Source: Eudorina sp. 2006-703-Eu-15 (taxonomy: Eukaryota; Chlorophyta; Chlorophyceae; Chlamydomonadales; Volvocaceae). From it: 64,000 nucleotides of DNA. The stretch lies in assembly GCA_003117195.1 (NCBI GenBank), contig BDSI01000038.1, positions 620,001-684,000 on the forward strand, written 5' to 3'. The position numbers were made by a program, and so were the translations under genes. Under the pieces are notes generated by a model. The model had not been told where the DNA came from and searched no databases. It saw only the letters and a list, made by a program, of their open reading frames with translations. Shown here one piece after another: positions 24,701 to 36,388 of the stretch. The stretch's first letter is position 1. The number at the start of each line of letters is the position of its first letter.

Positions 24701-26263
24701 CGCCGCCACCGTTGTCCCGCCGCTGCGTCCTCCGTCCTCCGCCCCGCCGCGTTGCAGGCCCGACGTGTGCGTCAGCAGCTGCTGTACAGTCACACTGCCG
24801 TACTGAGACGTGTCAATCTGCACCACCCCAACGGCACAACGGGCCCCACCCGGCTCAGCTCAAGTCGGTCACGTCTGTCTGTCAGTACAAGGCCGCAGGC
24901 GCCCCGTGGACGACCGATTTGGGCGGGCTGTGGAGGGTGACAGCCTTCAGGGCCCACCCGCGCAGCATCTCTGCGCGGGTGGTGGCCCGAAAGCAGGTAG
25001 ATGTGCTGTGGGACCCGCGGGGCACGGGAGGGCTCGTCGTACATTCGTACTATAGCGTCTCTGTGGCGGTGCCGTACCTTGATGTTGGGCGGCAACAGCG
25101 AGTGCACCTCCGTTGTGACCGAGAGTCCACTCTCCTGCGAGGCGGGGCGGCGGCAGCGACGCGCCGTCGTCGGAGGTGCGGTCGCAACGTCGCAAAAGGG
25201 CATCGGGGTTGGGTCATGGGGGGTTGGGTCAGGGGGGGTTGGGTCAGGGGGTGCTGGGTCAGGGGGAGGCCGTGGCCGTGGCCGTGGCCGTGGCCGTGCT
25301 GCCCGCTCCACAGCATCTCCGGTCGCGCCCGCGGGGGCCCCCGGCAGCCCTCAGCTGGTGGCCCTTACGGTGGTACCCGTACCCGCGTGCGACAAGACCC
25401 GCTCGACCCGAACCCGTTCCAATGCTTATGCCCAAGAAGATTTCCCCCCGGCTCAATCTCGCCGGGCCCAGGCCCCTGAAGCTGGCCTCGTTTTACCTGC
25501 AGTGACATCATGTCAAGCACGAGAGCGGCAACAGGCAAGGAGCGTGCAGGGCAGCCGTGACGTCATGGGCGTTCGGACCGGACCCGAACGCGACGTATCC
25601 CCGACGAAAGGAGAACCCGGTCAGAAACGCACTGATCTGGGGTGCTTAGGACATGGGAACGAGCACGGGCGAAGGAGCGGCTGCCAAGAGTGTGGCGCAG
25701 GCAACGGCGGAATGGAAGTGCCAAGTCCATCCCTGGGGGCGCCGTCAAGCGCGCCTGCCCGCCGCACCTGCAGCAGCTGCAGCAGCGCCAGTGCCGCCAG
25801 CACCTTGGCACACCCGCCCAAATCGAACAGAGAGGACCGGGAGTCGAGAACCATGCCCCGGGCAGCATCGGCGAACCTGGCCGGCCGGTGCGGGGATGGG
25901 GCCCGAGTTGAAGCCATTAGGTACGCGCCTGAACCCAAAGGATTATGCACGTGATAGTACAATTATGGAGGCATCAGCAGTTGTGCATGGTATTGATGCT
26001 CCCCCGCAACCCGACCGCCGTACCCGTAGCAGTTGGAAAGGGTGAAGGAATAGCGGCCGAGCTTTGCAATGCATACGGTGGCGCCGTACACTCCAGTCTC
26101 CTGCAATATTGTTGGCGGGCCGCATTCGGCAACGTCGTTTCTCGCGTTGCGCAGTGCTGCCAGCCGCGGACAGACGACGCCTTATTAATCCACACACCTG
26201 AAGCTCCTTGAAGACATTCAAATGTAGGAATGCCTCAACGGCGTCGGGTCGAGCAAAGTCCAT
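18708..26263 (-). CDS. Beta-lactamase-like domain fused to type II thioesterase-like domain, both nucleophiles lost
   Basis: Serine beta-lactamase/penicillin-binding-like exons (PF00144 type): 26263-26198, 26100-26024, 25876-25768, 25134-25078, 24817-24617, about 24104-23730, 23440 to about 23280, 22858-22824, 22387-21890. Thioesterase exons (GrsT type, PF00975): 21458-21156, from 20929, to 20145, 19868-19741, 19498-19387, 19022-18708. Exon 22387-21890 ends and 21458-21156 begins in phase 0, so one polypeptide is favoured. Beta-lactamase landmarks: LTHTSGL, VDYMLIGAIIE, VGGLVLTAADI, SHSG. Its SxxK box reads GCAK (DLGGCAKV). Thioesterase landmarks: FPPACCVNPG, the nucleophile elbow GHGLG where GHSxG is expected, ELPDEAF, PDGETALSP and GDYHCL. 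The Asp and His of the thioesterase triad appear kept. Unresolved: exons at 24.5-24.1 kb and the Gly/Ala-rich join at 20.7-20.5 kb. The family activity would be hydrolytic; this copy is probably a pseudoenzyme. Confidence 0.75.
19051..19160. repeat. CACGTGGGGTGGGG minisatellite in an intron
   Basis: Imperfect copies of a G-rich unit (CAC[A/G]TGGGGTGGGG) lie in the intron between thioesterase exons 19387 and 19022. One strand is almost pure G/T with CACGTG palindromes. Confidence 0.8.
23212..23250. repeat. (CCCTG)n pentanucleotide repeat
   Basis: About seven copies of CCCTG, in an intron of the beta-lactamase/thioesterase gene. Confidence 0.9.
25208..25299. repeat. GTTGGGTCAGGGGG and GGCCGT tandem repeats
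   Basis: Four imperfect copies of a 14-16-bp G-rich unit are followed by a GGCCGT hexanucleotide array. Both lie in the intron between exons 25768 and 25134 of the beta-lactamase/thioesterase gene. Confidence 0.85.
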
Positions 26264-26840
26264 ATTATTTTGTGCAGGGTTCACAACGAATGCAGAAAAA
26301 TCTCACATGTTTCCCTTCATTAGACGAAGCATATGTCGCATAATTTCCCAGTTCTGTATGTAGGAGCCGTTCACGCTGGAAATAATGCAATTATGGCAAT
26401 ATCCTGTATCCATGTATCTTATCGCGATCCATAATGGCCAAATCATAATGTGAAAGCGATGAGAAGGATTCTTCTCCGTAGATTTTGCTGATGGTCCTAC
26501 ATGCCATCATACACAACTTTCGCAGTTCGTACGATGTTGTTTAAGGTTTCCGATTTCCGGCGGTCAGTAATAACATCACATAGCAACGTGTGCTGCCATA
26601 CTTACAGGGCTTATATGACTGTTGTTATGTTCTCATTATGACCAAGTATGACTACGACACGTCAACCCTAGACGACCGCTTCAAAAGCGACGAGCACGTC
26701 CGATGTTCTGCCCGTGATCCATATGTGGAATGGTTTTTAGGGCTGTAACCATCCGGCGGCACGGTACCGTCACTTGTGAGGTTCATCAGCTTCTTCAGAG
26801 TCACAAACACACATAAGGAAATCAAATAGCATCAGTGCAA
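26264..26840. promoter_or_regulatory. Divergent intergenic (probable bidirectional promoter)
   Basis: A 577-bp gap separates the ATG of the minus-strand hydrolase fusion (26263) from the first ATG of the plus-strand gene (26841). The region is relatively AT-rich. Head-to-head placement implies that both promoters lie here. I see no motif firm enough to name. Confidence 0.4.
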
Positions 26841-27563
26841 ATGACCGACAGCTCGCTTGCGCATGGCTCGCCTTGCTGTTCTCGGCGAAGAGACCCGCAC
26901 CAGCCCTCTTGTCCCAGGCGTCGCCGTCGCCATGCGGACCTGGTGGTGACCTTTGCCGGCCCACGCGGTGGCGGTGAGCCCAATGAGAGCCGACCCACCA
27001 GGCGCAACGACGCAGGTGCAGACGCCCTGTTTGAGCAGAGCCGCTGGCGCTGGCCGGCCGTGTCAGGCAGAGCCCCCCGGGCGCCGCCGCCCCCGCCCCC
27101 GCCCCCACCACCCCCGCCTCCATCGGGCACACAAGGCAGCGGCCGCGGCAGGACGGTCCGATTCCGACCCCCGCCACCGCCACCCCCGCCTCCTCCGCCG
27201 CAAACCCCCGGTGCTCGCGGCTCCCCGTCTCAATCCTCGCTACCGCCCTGGGCGGAGAAGCTGGTCAACGGAGACAGGGAGCTCCAAGCCCTGCTCACGG
27301 AGAAGCCCGAGCTGTGGGCTGACCTGCAGCGCCGGGCGGGCAAGACGGGTGGATATGTGCCGCCGCCGGGCCCGCCGGACGCGTCTGCTGACCCGGCGGC
27401 CTACGAGCGGCAGGTGCAGCAGTGGCTGCGCTACCGTCGCAGCCAGGGCGGTGCCGCGGGGCAGTCCTCGGCCCGACAGGACGACGAGATCGTCAGTCTG
27501 GCGCTGCTGTACCTGGCGGCAGCGGTCCCGATCCTGGCTTTCGCGCTCGCAGCCACCTGGTGA
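26841..27563 (+). CDS. Proline-rich protein with C-terminal membrane anchor
   Basis: A single open frame from the ATG at 26841 to the TGA at 27561-27563 gives about 240 residues. The order is: a basic Arg-rich start that could act as an organelle transit peptide, two poly-Pro runs, a helical segment (PPWAEKLVNGDRELQALLTE), a second Pro-rich linker, a Gln/Arg-rich helix, and a final hydrophobic stretch (EIVSLALLYLAAAVPILAFA) ending in ATW. The end looks like a tail anchor, so the protein probably sits in an organelle membrane with its bulk in solution. The start is weak: another frame has MARLAVLGEE at 26863, and an intron in the N-terminal half is possible. The family is not recognised. Confidence 0.5.
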   Translation: MTDSSLAHGSPCCSRRRDPHQPSCPRRRRRHADLVVTFAGPRGGGEPNESRPTRRNDAGADALFEQSRWRWPAVSGRAPRAPPPPPPPPPPPPPSGTQGSGRGRTVRFRPPPPPPPPPPPQTPGARGSPSQSSLPPWAEKLVNGDRELQALLTEKPELWADLQRRAGKTGGYVPPPGPPDASADPAAYERQVQQWLRYRRSQGGAAGQSSARQDDEIVSLALLYLAAAVPILAFALAATW

Positions 27564-30500
27564 GCCCGGTGCTGGCGTCGTGCACAGCGCAGACTAGCAG
27601 CCGTGATGACGTCGCGTAGGGATTGGCAATAGCGGTAACTGTACGATAAGATACAGTCGCGGTATCTGTACAATAGATGGAATGACAAACGGGTGCTGAT
27701 ACCATCGCCGGATTCGGGTATTGCAGGGAACCTACTGCAAGATGGCGATGGGATGTGGTTTTGGTGGGCATGGGGATGGGTGGCCTTGAACAATATCGCC
27801 GCGGGACTGGGCATAGGAACTGTCTGGGCGAGGCCGAGCCGACGGTGAGCGTGGTGCGTTCCTTTGTCCTTTGCTAGAAGTTCATGGAGGGGTCTCTTGG
27901 GAGGTTTATCGGTTTGCTGGATGGGGGATGAACTGCCTCCCTGCACTCCGCGGCGATCGTCTTGCCGCCGCAACAACTCGCGCGTCGCAACACCGTGTAC
28001 CCCAAGACTTGGTCCGTGGCTCGTGTGATATGCTGCCCGGCCTGATCTTCTGTTCAGGCGCGCATACCCTTGTTGTGGTCGCCATGGGTCACGCTGGATG
28101 GTCTGGGTGGGTTTCGGAGCCGAACCCAAGGAGCAGTCGGCTCGTCCAACTTGGTCTGACCCGTTCGGCGCCGCTATGGAGGGCTGAGCGCGAGCTGTAC
28201 ATCTGCACGCATGTACGGCCATGGTTTTTATATCGTGACTCAGCCCTGGTGCCAATCTGACCGCTCCCCAACGGTGGCTTCTGAGCCGGCGTACCCACCG
28301 GCGGCCCTCCGAGGATAAATGACCCGGCTCTTGTGTTCAACCAGTGGGGTGGCCAGGGCGCTTATGACGACGCGAGCGCCACGACCCCGAGGGTTGAAGC
28401 CATGCATCCGGGGGAGTCCTGATCTTACGGCGCAGTGAGCGCCCCACACTGTTACCGTATGACCCGCGCGGCCCGATCCTGGGCGCCCAGCCCCCGGCGG
28501 CGGGGAGGGCTCGCAACTCCCGGCACGCCACTAAGTTCCAATGGAGGCAGATTGTAACAGAGGGCTCCTGGAGGGGTCCCGGATCGTCGATACACATCGG
28601 GGAGCAGCATCAGCGATGCTGCTCGTGCCAGCTGACCAGCCAGGCAACCCCGCACCGCACAGGCACCTGACGCGAGGCAAGAGGCAAGCCAATCAGCCCT
28701 CGCGGGAAACGGGCACCTGCGGGGCGCTGCCCGCGACCTCCGCCCATCACGCGCGCCGCCTTGATAAACGACAAACACACCCGAACACAAACAGTTTGGA
28801 CCGCAACACCCACCGGATGGCACTCTGGCGAGCCCCGCGACGGCTGCAGGGCGCGACCCGCGCAGAGCCCGGCACCCCGGCATGGTTCTCCACAACTTAC
28901 GTGGATGTAAGCTACCGAGCATCACCTCCGCACCGAGGGCGTACGGCCCCACAGCTACCGATGCTGATGTGCGCGCTTGCTGCAGCCGGCGCAGCAGCAG
29001 CAGGTGTAATGCTGATCGGAGACCGAGCACCCGTGTGGCGCTGTGGACCCATGGGGCGTAGAGCATGGGTGGGTGAAAACCAACAAACGAACCAACCCAG
29101 CGCGGACCCGAACGGATCACGTGCCATCTCTCGCACTGGGTATCCTGGGACGACTGCCGCCGTGCCGCTAGCATTGCACCATGTAACTGCCTGTTGTGGT
29201 ATTGCGCACACGGCCACGCATACACATGCACTTATTGCGTGTCGCTTGCGTGTCGCTTGCAACCATTCCCTGGGAGTACGATATTGCGGTACGAGCGGTT
29301 ATAGCGTTATACACGCAACCAACTTGCATACCTGCTTATTACTTCCATTCACACAACGACTGGACTACTGGACACGCTCTCCTGAGCAATGAGCACTCGT
29401 CTTGCTGTGAGTCATGACTACGAACGTACGGTGTGCTCCCCAGCCTGCCTCGCAGCCGCTGCGCACCGGAGCGCGCCGGCAAACACCGTCTGCCAACCGC
29501 AAACATCGTACCACGCACTGCCCCGTGGTCCGTCACCGTTCGTATCCTACTCTGCCCTCACCGGTCATACCCTACTGCCCTCATGCCCCTCACGAGGTGT
29601 AAGTGGGTATGCCTGCACCTCGCACTGCCATCCGGGGCCACGACGATTCCACCAGGGGGTTGCCGTCCTGACGCGACCTTCCCTGGCGTCCACGCACCTT
29701 CCGTACACGGACAGGTTTCCTCGCTCAGTATGCACACATATACACATGCATGCAAATACACACAGGCACACAGGCACTTGATCGGGAATATCCTTGACTG
29801 TGCCACTCGCTTGTCTCTGCGGACCTCCGAACGACGTCTCGACACAACCGTCACGAAATAGGGCCGCAGACCGTGCGAGAAAGGAACGCCCGCGCGGCGC
29901 GCACGGGCCTCCCAACCGCAGACGGCCATGCAGCCGCCGCACTGCAAGTTGAGCGGTTATTCTGCGGCCTGAAGGTGCCGAACGTCGGGTTCAATTGGTT
30001 TTACGTCCCCTGCCCTACAATGAACGCCGCTCAGACGGATGTGTGAGAACTCAATCGGCCGCCACGCCGCCGCGGCCCTGATTAATGGCGGCGATGGGCT
30101 GGAATGAGGGTGTCTCAATACCTATCGTCCATGGAGCATACCAAGAATGCGATGGTCACGGCGACACTGCGCTGTGTGGGACACGGCAGGCCGTGCTCGT
30201 GTTCCCATGTAAGAATCGGCCGGGTATCGCGCGCATCCACACACGCTCACGCGGCGGTCGGCACGACAACTGGTAGCATGAAGAAATGCCCACCAGAACC
30301 AATGGCGCGATGGCCAAACAGAACCAACAGGCGCACAGCGTGCACGATCGAGCTTACTGCGTAGGAATTCCCACCTTCGCAGCAACAGCTACAGCAGCAG
30401 CAGCCATACTCGCGGCAGCAGCAGCCATACTCGCGGCAGCAGCAGCCATACTCGCGGCAGCAGCAGCTACGGCAGCAGTAGCGGCGCCCGGGGGGCGCCA

Positions 30501-32309
30501 CGTGGCACTCACGAACTGCATTGCACTGCATGAACTTTCGGGATGCAGCGACTCTTGCGCGAAAACGCCTTGGGCAGGTATCGTTGGATCTCAGGTGGAG
30601 GCTGCGTGGGCCTTGCATGTGTGTGCCAGGCGGGCCGTCCCTGCCAAGCCCACCAGGACTGCCTGTCCCGACTCCCGAGTCCCGAAACCCTGCTTAGGGC
30701 CGCCTCCGTGATGACCCACATCCAAACCACATTCAACTCGGACCCAACCCACGTCCATTTATGCACCTCCGGCGGGCAGCCGAAGTGCCGGACCCTACGA
30801 GTGTTCGGTACCCCGATTCATTGTGATCGCAGAGGCACATGTACATCCACCAACACCAACGAACACCCCCTCAAAGTCAGCGGGCTCGTGCAGTGCCTCA
30901 AGACACTGGATCCTCGCCCGCTGCTGAGCCCTTGCACCGCCGTCACCGCCAATGAATCTGCGCACCGGCGGTCGGCCGCCAAGAAAGTCCATCCGGCTGT
31001 GCATCCATCAAGCACAATCCTATCAGCAGCACAGCACACCGAGGGCATATACCACACACGAAAGCGGGTGATATAATTGATCCGCCTTGCCAACGCCTGT
31101 GCCTCTATCAATCGACCGGCTTTGGAGCCTCAAACGGCAGATGCAGCCAACCTGATCAAATATCCCCACGAGCACATCGGAGCGCCAGGCAATCAACTCC
31201 TGGCCCTCCCATGGCACTTTAGTACGGTAGATACTGAAGCGATCAAGAAAGCATTCGGATGGCGCGCGCGTATCATAAAGCCTACAAAGGGCCGCGGCGT
31301 TATTGAGCTCTCGATGTGCCTAGACACGGCAACGGGTGGACACACACGCGCGCACCCGCTTCTCGCGGCCCAGTGTTCTTGTACATAAATATCAGTTTGG
31401 CTTCAGAACGTGGGTGACAGGCACGCCTCGTGGAGCTCGCGGGCGTCCGGAAGACAGCCCTCAGTGTTAGCCAGCCCCAGTACGTATGCCTTGATTTTGC
31501 AATCCAGAAAATGGAACCTACTAAATATGGCATCGAAAAGGCGGCGGGCGAACACGTTATCAATACTTCTGCCACATACAACTCGCACGATCGGGTTCCA
31601 AGGTAGGCTCAACAGCGATACCGTACATCGTTGGGCTGGCCGCCTACCGCACATAGTACGGCACAATGATGTTCCGTTGTTTCCGCAACCGCATTCTGCT
31701 TGTGGACGGTTTGTTCATGCGAGGTTCATTTTCTCCAGAATGCAGCAATGGCCTGGGATGTGGCCGCCTGCACCCGGGCCCGCATCCAGGAGGATCCGAG
31801 TAACGCATGCAGAGCCTACAGACTAGGATCCTGCTGACTGCATCACGTACATCCCACCTCCGTTATTATTCACCACCACCATGGCCGCCACCATAACTAC
31901 CATGACCACCAACCGCAACCGCAAATGCGATAAAGTTCACGTGTTCGCATATGCACGCGGAATGTCTCATGTGCGACTTGTTCCTTTTAACTCGTCGTCA
32001 CTCCGTATCCCCGCACCATACGGATACCCTCACCTAACCTGCCCACCGCAGCCATCTAAGCCTCCCACCGCAGCCATGCCGATGCATGTGCCCTTCCCTC
32101 ATTCCGTGGCGACCGACCAGCCCCACGAACGGGGAGTCCTCCCTGTCAGTGGCCGTTGCCAACAGCAATCCACTGCCCATCCTTCGACCCCGGAAGCGCC
32201 GTGATCACCGCCGTGTCGACCACCGTTTTGCGCACCCACCACCAAACGCCGCACCCGGAGCCCCTCTCACCGAATTTCCCTGGAGGTTCTTTCCTGCTCT
32301 TTTCCTACA
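27564..32309. other. Gene-poor stretch, no supported gene
   Basis: Several long open frames exist on both strands (for example 28255-27431 and 29231-28452, minus). None shows a domain, phase-consistent splicing or coding-like composition. It may hold the 3' untranslated region of the SANT gene on the right and that of the Pro-rich gene on the left. No tRNA-like or rRNA-like sequence was noticed. Confidence 0.5.
30390..30470. repeat. 21-bp tandem repeat (CAGCAGCAGCCATACTCGCGG), 3 copies plus partial
   Basis: Three exact copies of a 21-bp unit with further CAG triplets on each side. Because 21 is a multiple of three, both strands stay open (poly-Ala/Ile on plus, Cys/Arg-rich on minus), which creates false ORFs. 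Confidence 0.9.
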
Positions 32310-35300
32310 TTACCACCAGGATGGCAGCAGATCCACATTGGGCGGCAGATCCTGCGCGCCCCCCACGGCCTCGAGCTGCTGCTTCAGGCTGCGGTATGCT
32401 GAGCTCTGCCGCGGTGGAAGCCAGGGGCCTGCCGGTGGGTCCTCTTCCCTGCCTGATGACAAGGGCCCGAGCAGCGCCGACGGCAGCTCGATACCGGAAC
32501 CCCAGACGCCCGGCTGCCGCTGCCACCCCAGCGGCAGCTTCCGAGCGGGCTGCGGCCCCGGCAGGAGGTCGCTAGGCAGCGCTGCGGCCATCTGCGGCAC
32601 CAAGCTCGCGCCTGGCCAGCTGCAGATCGGGGCCGAGGGCAGACCATTCGATGGGCCACATGGCCAGCCGCTGCTGCAGCGTTGCTCGCCGCCGGCAGGC
32701 GCCGCCGTGATGACAGCCAGCCCCTTAATCGCGTCGGTGCTGCTGCAGGATGTGAGGGCGCAATGTGGCGCGACGTGCTCGGGGGGGCAGCTGGCGGCCG
32801 CTGCGTCTGCGGCCCCCGCGTGAGGCCAGGCCTGCAGTGGCATCGTGCTCTGCAGCAGCGTCCATTGCTGCGCGCCCTGACGCGCTGCGAGGGCCCAGTC
32901 TGTGGTGAAGGCAGCTGTCGGGCCGCTTGATGCCGCTGGGCAGGGCAGGCGGTCCCATGGCAAGGCGGGAGTAGAGAGGCTGGGGGCCGGCAGCGATAGG
33001 CTGCCGGAGCCGGCGGGGTGCGAAGCGCCGAGCCAGCCTATGGACCAGGCAACGAGGGTACGGAAAGGCATGCGGAGGGGCATAAGAATTACGGTAGCCG
33101 CGGGCCCGGAAAAGACGCCGAGGTGCCATCGATCCAGATCTTGGCCTAATTGACTCGATGCCAAGTTCGGTAATGTCCATATACAACACAGTGCGACACA
33201 TGCACACAATCCCTCGGGATGTTAGGGCCGCGGCTGTCTGAGCTCACCGAAGTCCGCCGAGCCGAAGCTCCCCAGGTAGCCCGCATTGCCATCGCGACCA
33301 GTAGCGCCCAATCTGGGCCCAATGGAGGATGTGGAGGAGGTCGCTGCCTGCAACACCCAGAAGCGCGCGCGCAGCGAGTGCGTGAGAGCGATTAAAGTGA
33401 AAACTAAGCCCGAGGCGGGTATGTCTCCGCCTGGCTTCCTCACACCTGCGACGATTCAGGCCCCGTCCGTCATTACCAGCCTTAGCACCCATACGATCGC
33501 GCACCCGGGAGGAGGCGACTTGTGGAAACCAACAATCCATGCCTTACTGGGGAGGTAACTTCTGCCCTACCCTACCCTACCTTACCCCAACCCCGCACTA
33601 CCTTACCAGCGTCGGGTAAGCCGAGCCGTAGCAGCGACCACCGCCTGCAGCAGCAGCGCAGGGCTGAGTGCCCTCACGGCACCCCGACTCCTGCGGCTCC
33701 TGAAGCGGCTGCTGCAGCTGCTCCTGACCCGACCGCTGCCTGACCTCGACTTGCTCAGCCTCCAGGAGCAGCGCAAGCACACGGCTGATCGGGTCCTCGT
33801 GGTCGATGCAGTCCGTCTCAGGGAGCCCGGGGATTTGTACCTGCGCGCCGGGCAGCTGCGGGGCCGGCCGCTGGGGCTGGTGTGCCAGCTGGCGCAGCTC
33901 CTGCGTGCAGCAGCCCAACGGCCCCTGAGACTGGACCTGGCGCTGTGACTGGCTATGTGCCGGGCTGGGTGGCGGTGGGCAAGGATACGTCACCGCCCCG
34001 TGCACCGACCCGAACGGCGAATCTGCTGCGTTGGCACCCGAGGACTGCAGGCCGTCGTGACTGTTGCCACTGGAGCCGCGCGGAAGCGTGCCAGCGCTGC
34101 TCAGCAGCGCGGGGGCCTTCGCACCGATCTCTGGAAGCCAGGCCTGGGGTCCGTGAGCTGGCGCCGGTGCAGACCGGGGCGCAGGCGGCGGCGGCGGCGG
34201 CCGCCTCGTTGCGTCGTCATCGTCATCCAGATTCATCGGCCATACGAAGGGTGAGGTGTCCCCGTGCGAGGCCCACTGCGTCGCGTCCGCCGCGTTGGCA
34301 TTCACCGCGCCGTGAAGGGCCTCCGAGAGCGGCATGGACGCGGCCTGCTCGGACTCCCGCTGCTGTGTCGGCGGCGGCGGCCGCATCGTCACCGACGCCG
34401 AGCCCGGGCCCGCACTTGGAGCGGAGAGGCGCTGCGCATCCCGGCGGGAACACTCGCGCAGCAGCAGGAGCGGATCCCGGCAGGGATCGTACTGCAGCTC
34501 CGTCGGCGGTTGGGCTACCGGCAGCGGCTTGTCGGTGGCGTCCCAAAGGCATCCGCCGTGCCCACCAGTGCTGCCCGTGCAGCCCGGACGACTGGGAGGC
34601 AGTGCTAGCGGCCGCGGGCTGGCCGTAGTGGCGAAGGCGTTTGTGCTGCCAGTGAGACTGTTGTCGGCCGTTGCGTTGGGCTCCTCCGCCGGCAGCCGCG
34701 TTTGACTGCTGGTTTGGCGGCTGTGCGTGCCGGCGGTAATCGACCCGGTGCAGGCCAAGACGGGGAGGTCCAGTTGCATCGCGCCGCTGCTCTGTGGCTC
34801 CCTGGCTGACAATATCGTGTCAGCGCCGAAGGCGGTGGGGCTTCCTGTGCTTTGAGGGGCTGCGTGGATGGGCCGGGTGTAGGAAGAAGCGCGGGCGCGG
34901 GTGGCAGAGGTTAGATGCGGCGCGCCTTGTGAAACAAACCTTGAGACTGACGTGCTATTGCGCTTCGGAGGCCTCCCGAGCAAACATGGGCACATGGGTT
35001 CACCATAGCGGCGCTTCCAATTGCGGCACTTCCAATTTCTTCTCACAATGCTGATAGCGCATGTGAAGGTTTCCCCCGTGCTGAGTACTGACATGGACAG
35101 GGCTGGAGGTAAAGCTTCCGGCTTCTCTCGCTTGGCAAGACCCTGTCTAGTGCAGCGCGCCCTGCAGTGCGAACCTGGCGCGCGAGGTGTACTAGCACAT
35201 ACGACTTGTAAACCAGTCTCAGGCAAGTATGCACCGCAACTGATCCCCAAACCACGAAACACGTGCAAACAACTACTGGGACATCAATGTAACAGGCCGC

Positions 35301-36388
35301 ATTTGTGAACTGCTTCCTCAAGTTAACGTTGGAAGACGTCGGGAACCCTCGGGAACAAATACAGCAGGATTTGGTACGCATACGCACCAGTTAAGGCAAC
35401 TGTTGAACCATTATTCCCCAGAAATGCTGGCTCATCGAAAACTACAGAATCATCGCGTTCTGTGGGTTTCCTAAGCTATCTGGTCGTTCACTGGGCCTGG
35501 CGGTAGGCAACGGGTGGTCGCATGCCTGCGCAGGTCGTAGAGGTCCCTAGCTCGTAGCCCTCGCGCATTGTCCCACCTACTCTCTCCATACACCGAATTC
35601 ACTGGAACATGCAGATATACAAGTTTCATAGTGGCGAACGTAAACTGAGCAAAACTGCCTCTGGTTGTGCTGGTCCGGGTCATCCTTCTATTGGCCGACA
35701 ACGATGCAACCAAGCGCTCAAAAGAGAATTTCCCTGTGGGATAATATAACATGTCCGGGAGTCTTACTTGCTTCTGTTGTAGATCCGTGAGCGGCCAGAG
35801 CGGCGGAGCCCTCGTTCGTAGAGGCGTTGCCTGGGGTTCGCCCGACACGCTGTTCACCGTCGAACGCAGGATCGCCACGTTGTTTGCGCTGATCTTTAAT
35901 GTTGGCCACGAACGCTATTTCTTGCGCTTCACGCAAGGCAGCCTTCCGGGCTTCCGGGCTCGGGTCGCAGCCCTCCACACTTTTCGCATACAAATGCAGA
36001 ACGGCACATTTGTTCAGGCCACCTTTCGACCTTAAAGTGCTATGGAAAATATTCTGCAACGAGAAGACACATGCGTAGGTAAGCGGAAACTTGCCAGTCA
36101 GCATCGCACGGTCCCTCACGACCGTGAAGCACCCGGTACCTTGACTTGAGCGTCAGTCTTGTGGAACATTTTAGACAGAATTGTCCATTTATTTCCCACA
36201 ATGGAATGCTGGTACGCGAGCTCGCACAGCTCGGAAGTCGTCCACTTCGTGCGTCGGCCACATGCCGAAGAAGGCCGCTTAGCGCGCCGGAACTTACTCG
36301 TCATGTCTTTGCTTATGTTATGTATTATATTTTGATCATTGCACTGCTCCAGGTATTCATTTCCAGAGTCGCTGTGGCCAACCCTCAT
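32310..36388 (-). CDS. SANT/Myb-like protein with long disordered C-terminal region
   Basis: Exons: 36388-36140, 36053-35768, one from about 35722 (end not resolved), a large one ending at 33607 (start not resolved, about 35.1 kb), 33347-33248, and 33037-32310 with its stop at 32312-32310. An in-frame TAG lies just upstream of the ATG at 36388. The first exon has a basic stretch and a single SANT/Myb repeat (TKWTTSELCELAYQ, then GNKWTILSKMF, HKTDAQVK) that continues across the splice into NIFHSTLRSKG. The conserved tryptophans of helices 1 and 3 are visible. The rest is Pro/Ser/Ala/Gln-rich, with an acidic spot (NLDDDDDATRR) and a Gln/Glu stretch. A chromatin or transcription role is inferred from the SANT fold only. 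Neighbour FTSH4 is divergent, about 3 kb away. Confidence 0.7.

Noticed and set aside
22700..26263. Acquired bacterial antibiotic-resistance beta-lactamase
   Set aside because: The gene is split by many spliceosomal introns, lacks the active serine, and resembles the broad eukaryotic/bacterial serine hydrolase family rather than a resistance enzyme.
27431..29231. Long minus-strand ORFs (259 and 274 codons) as genes
   Set aside because: The first overlaps the end of the Pro-rich gene. Neither has a domain, splice support or coding-like residue use.
30249..30618. Cys-rich protein (minus strand, CCCREYG repeats)
   Set aside because: It is produced by a 21-bp tandem repeat; no start or splice context supports it.
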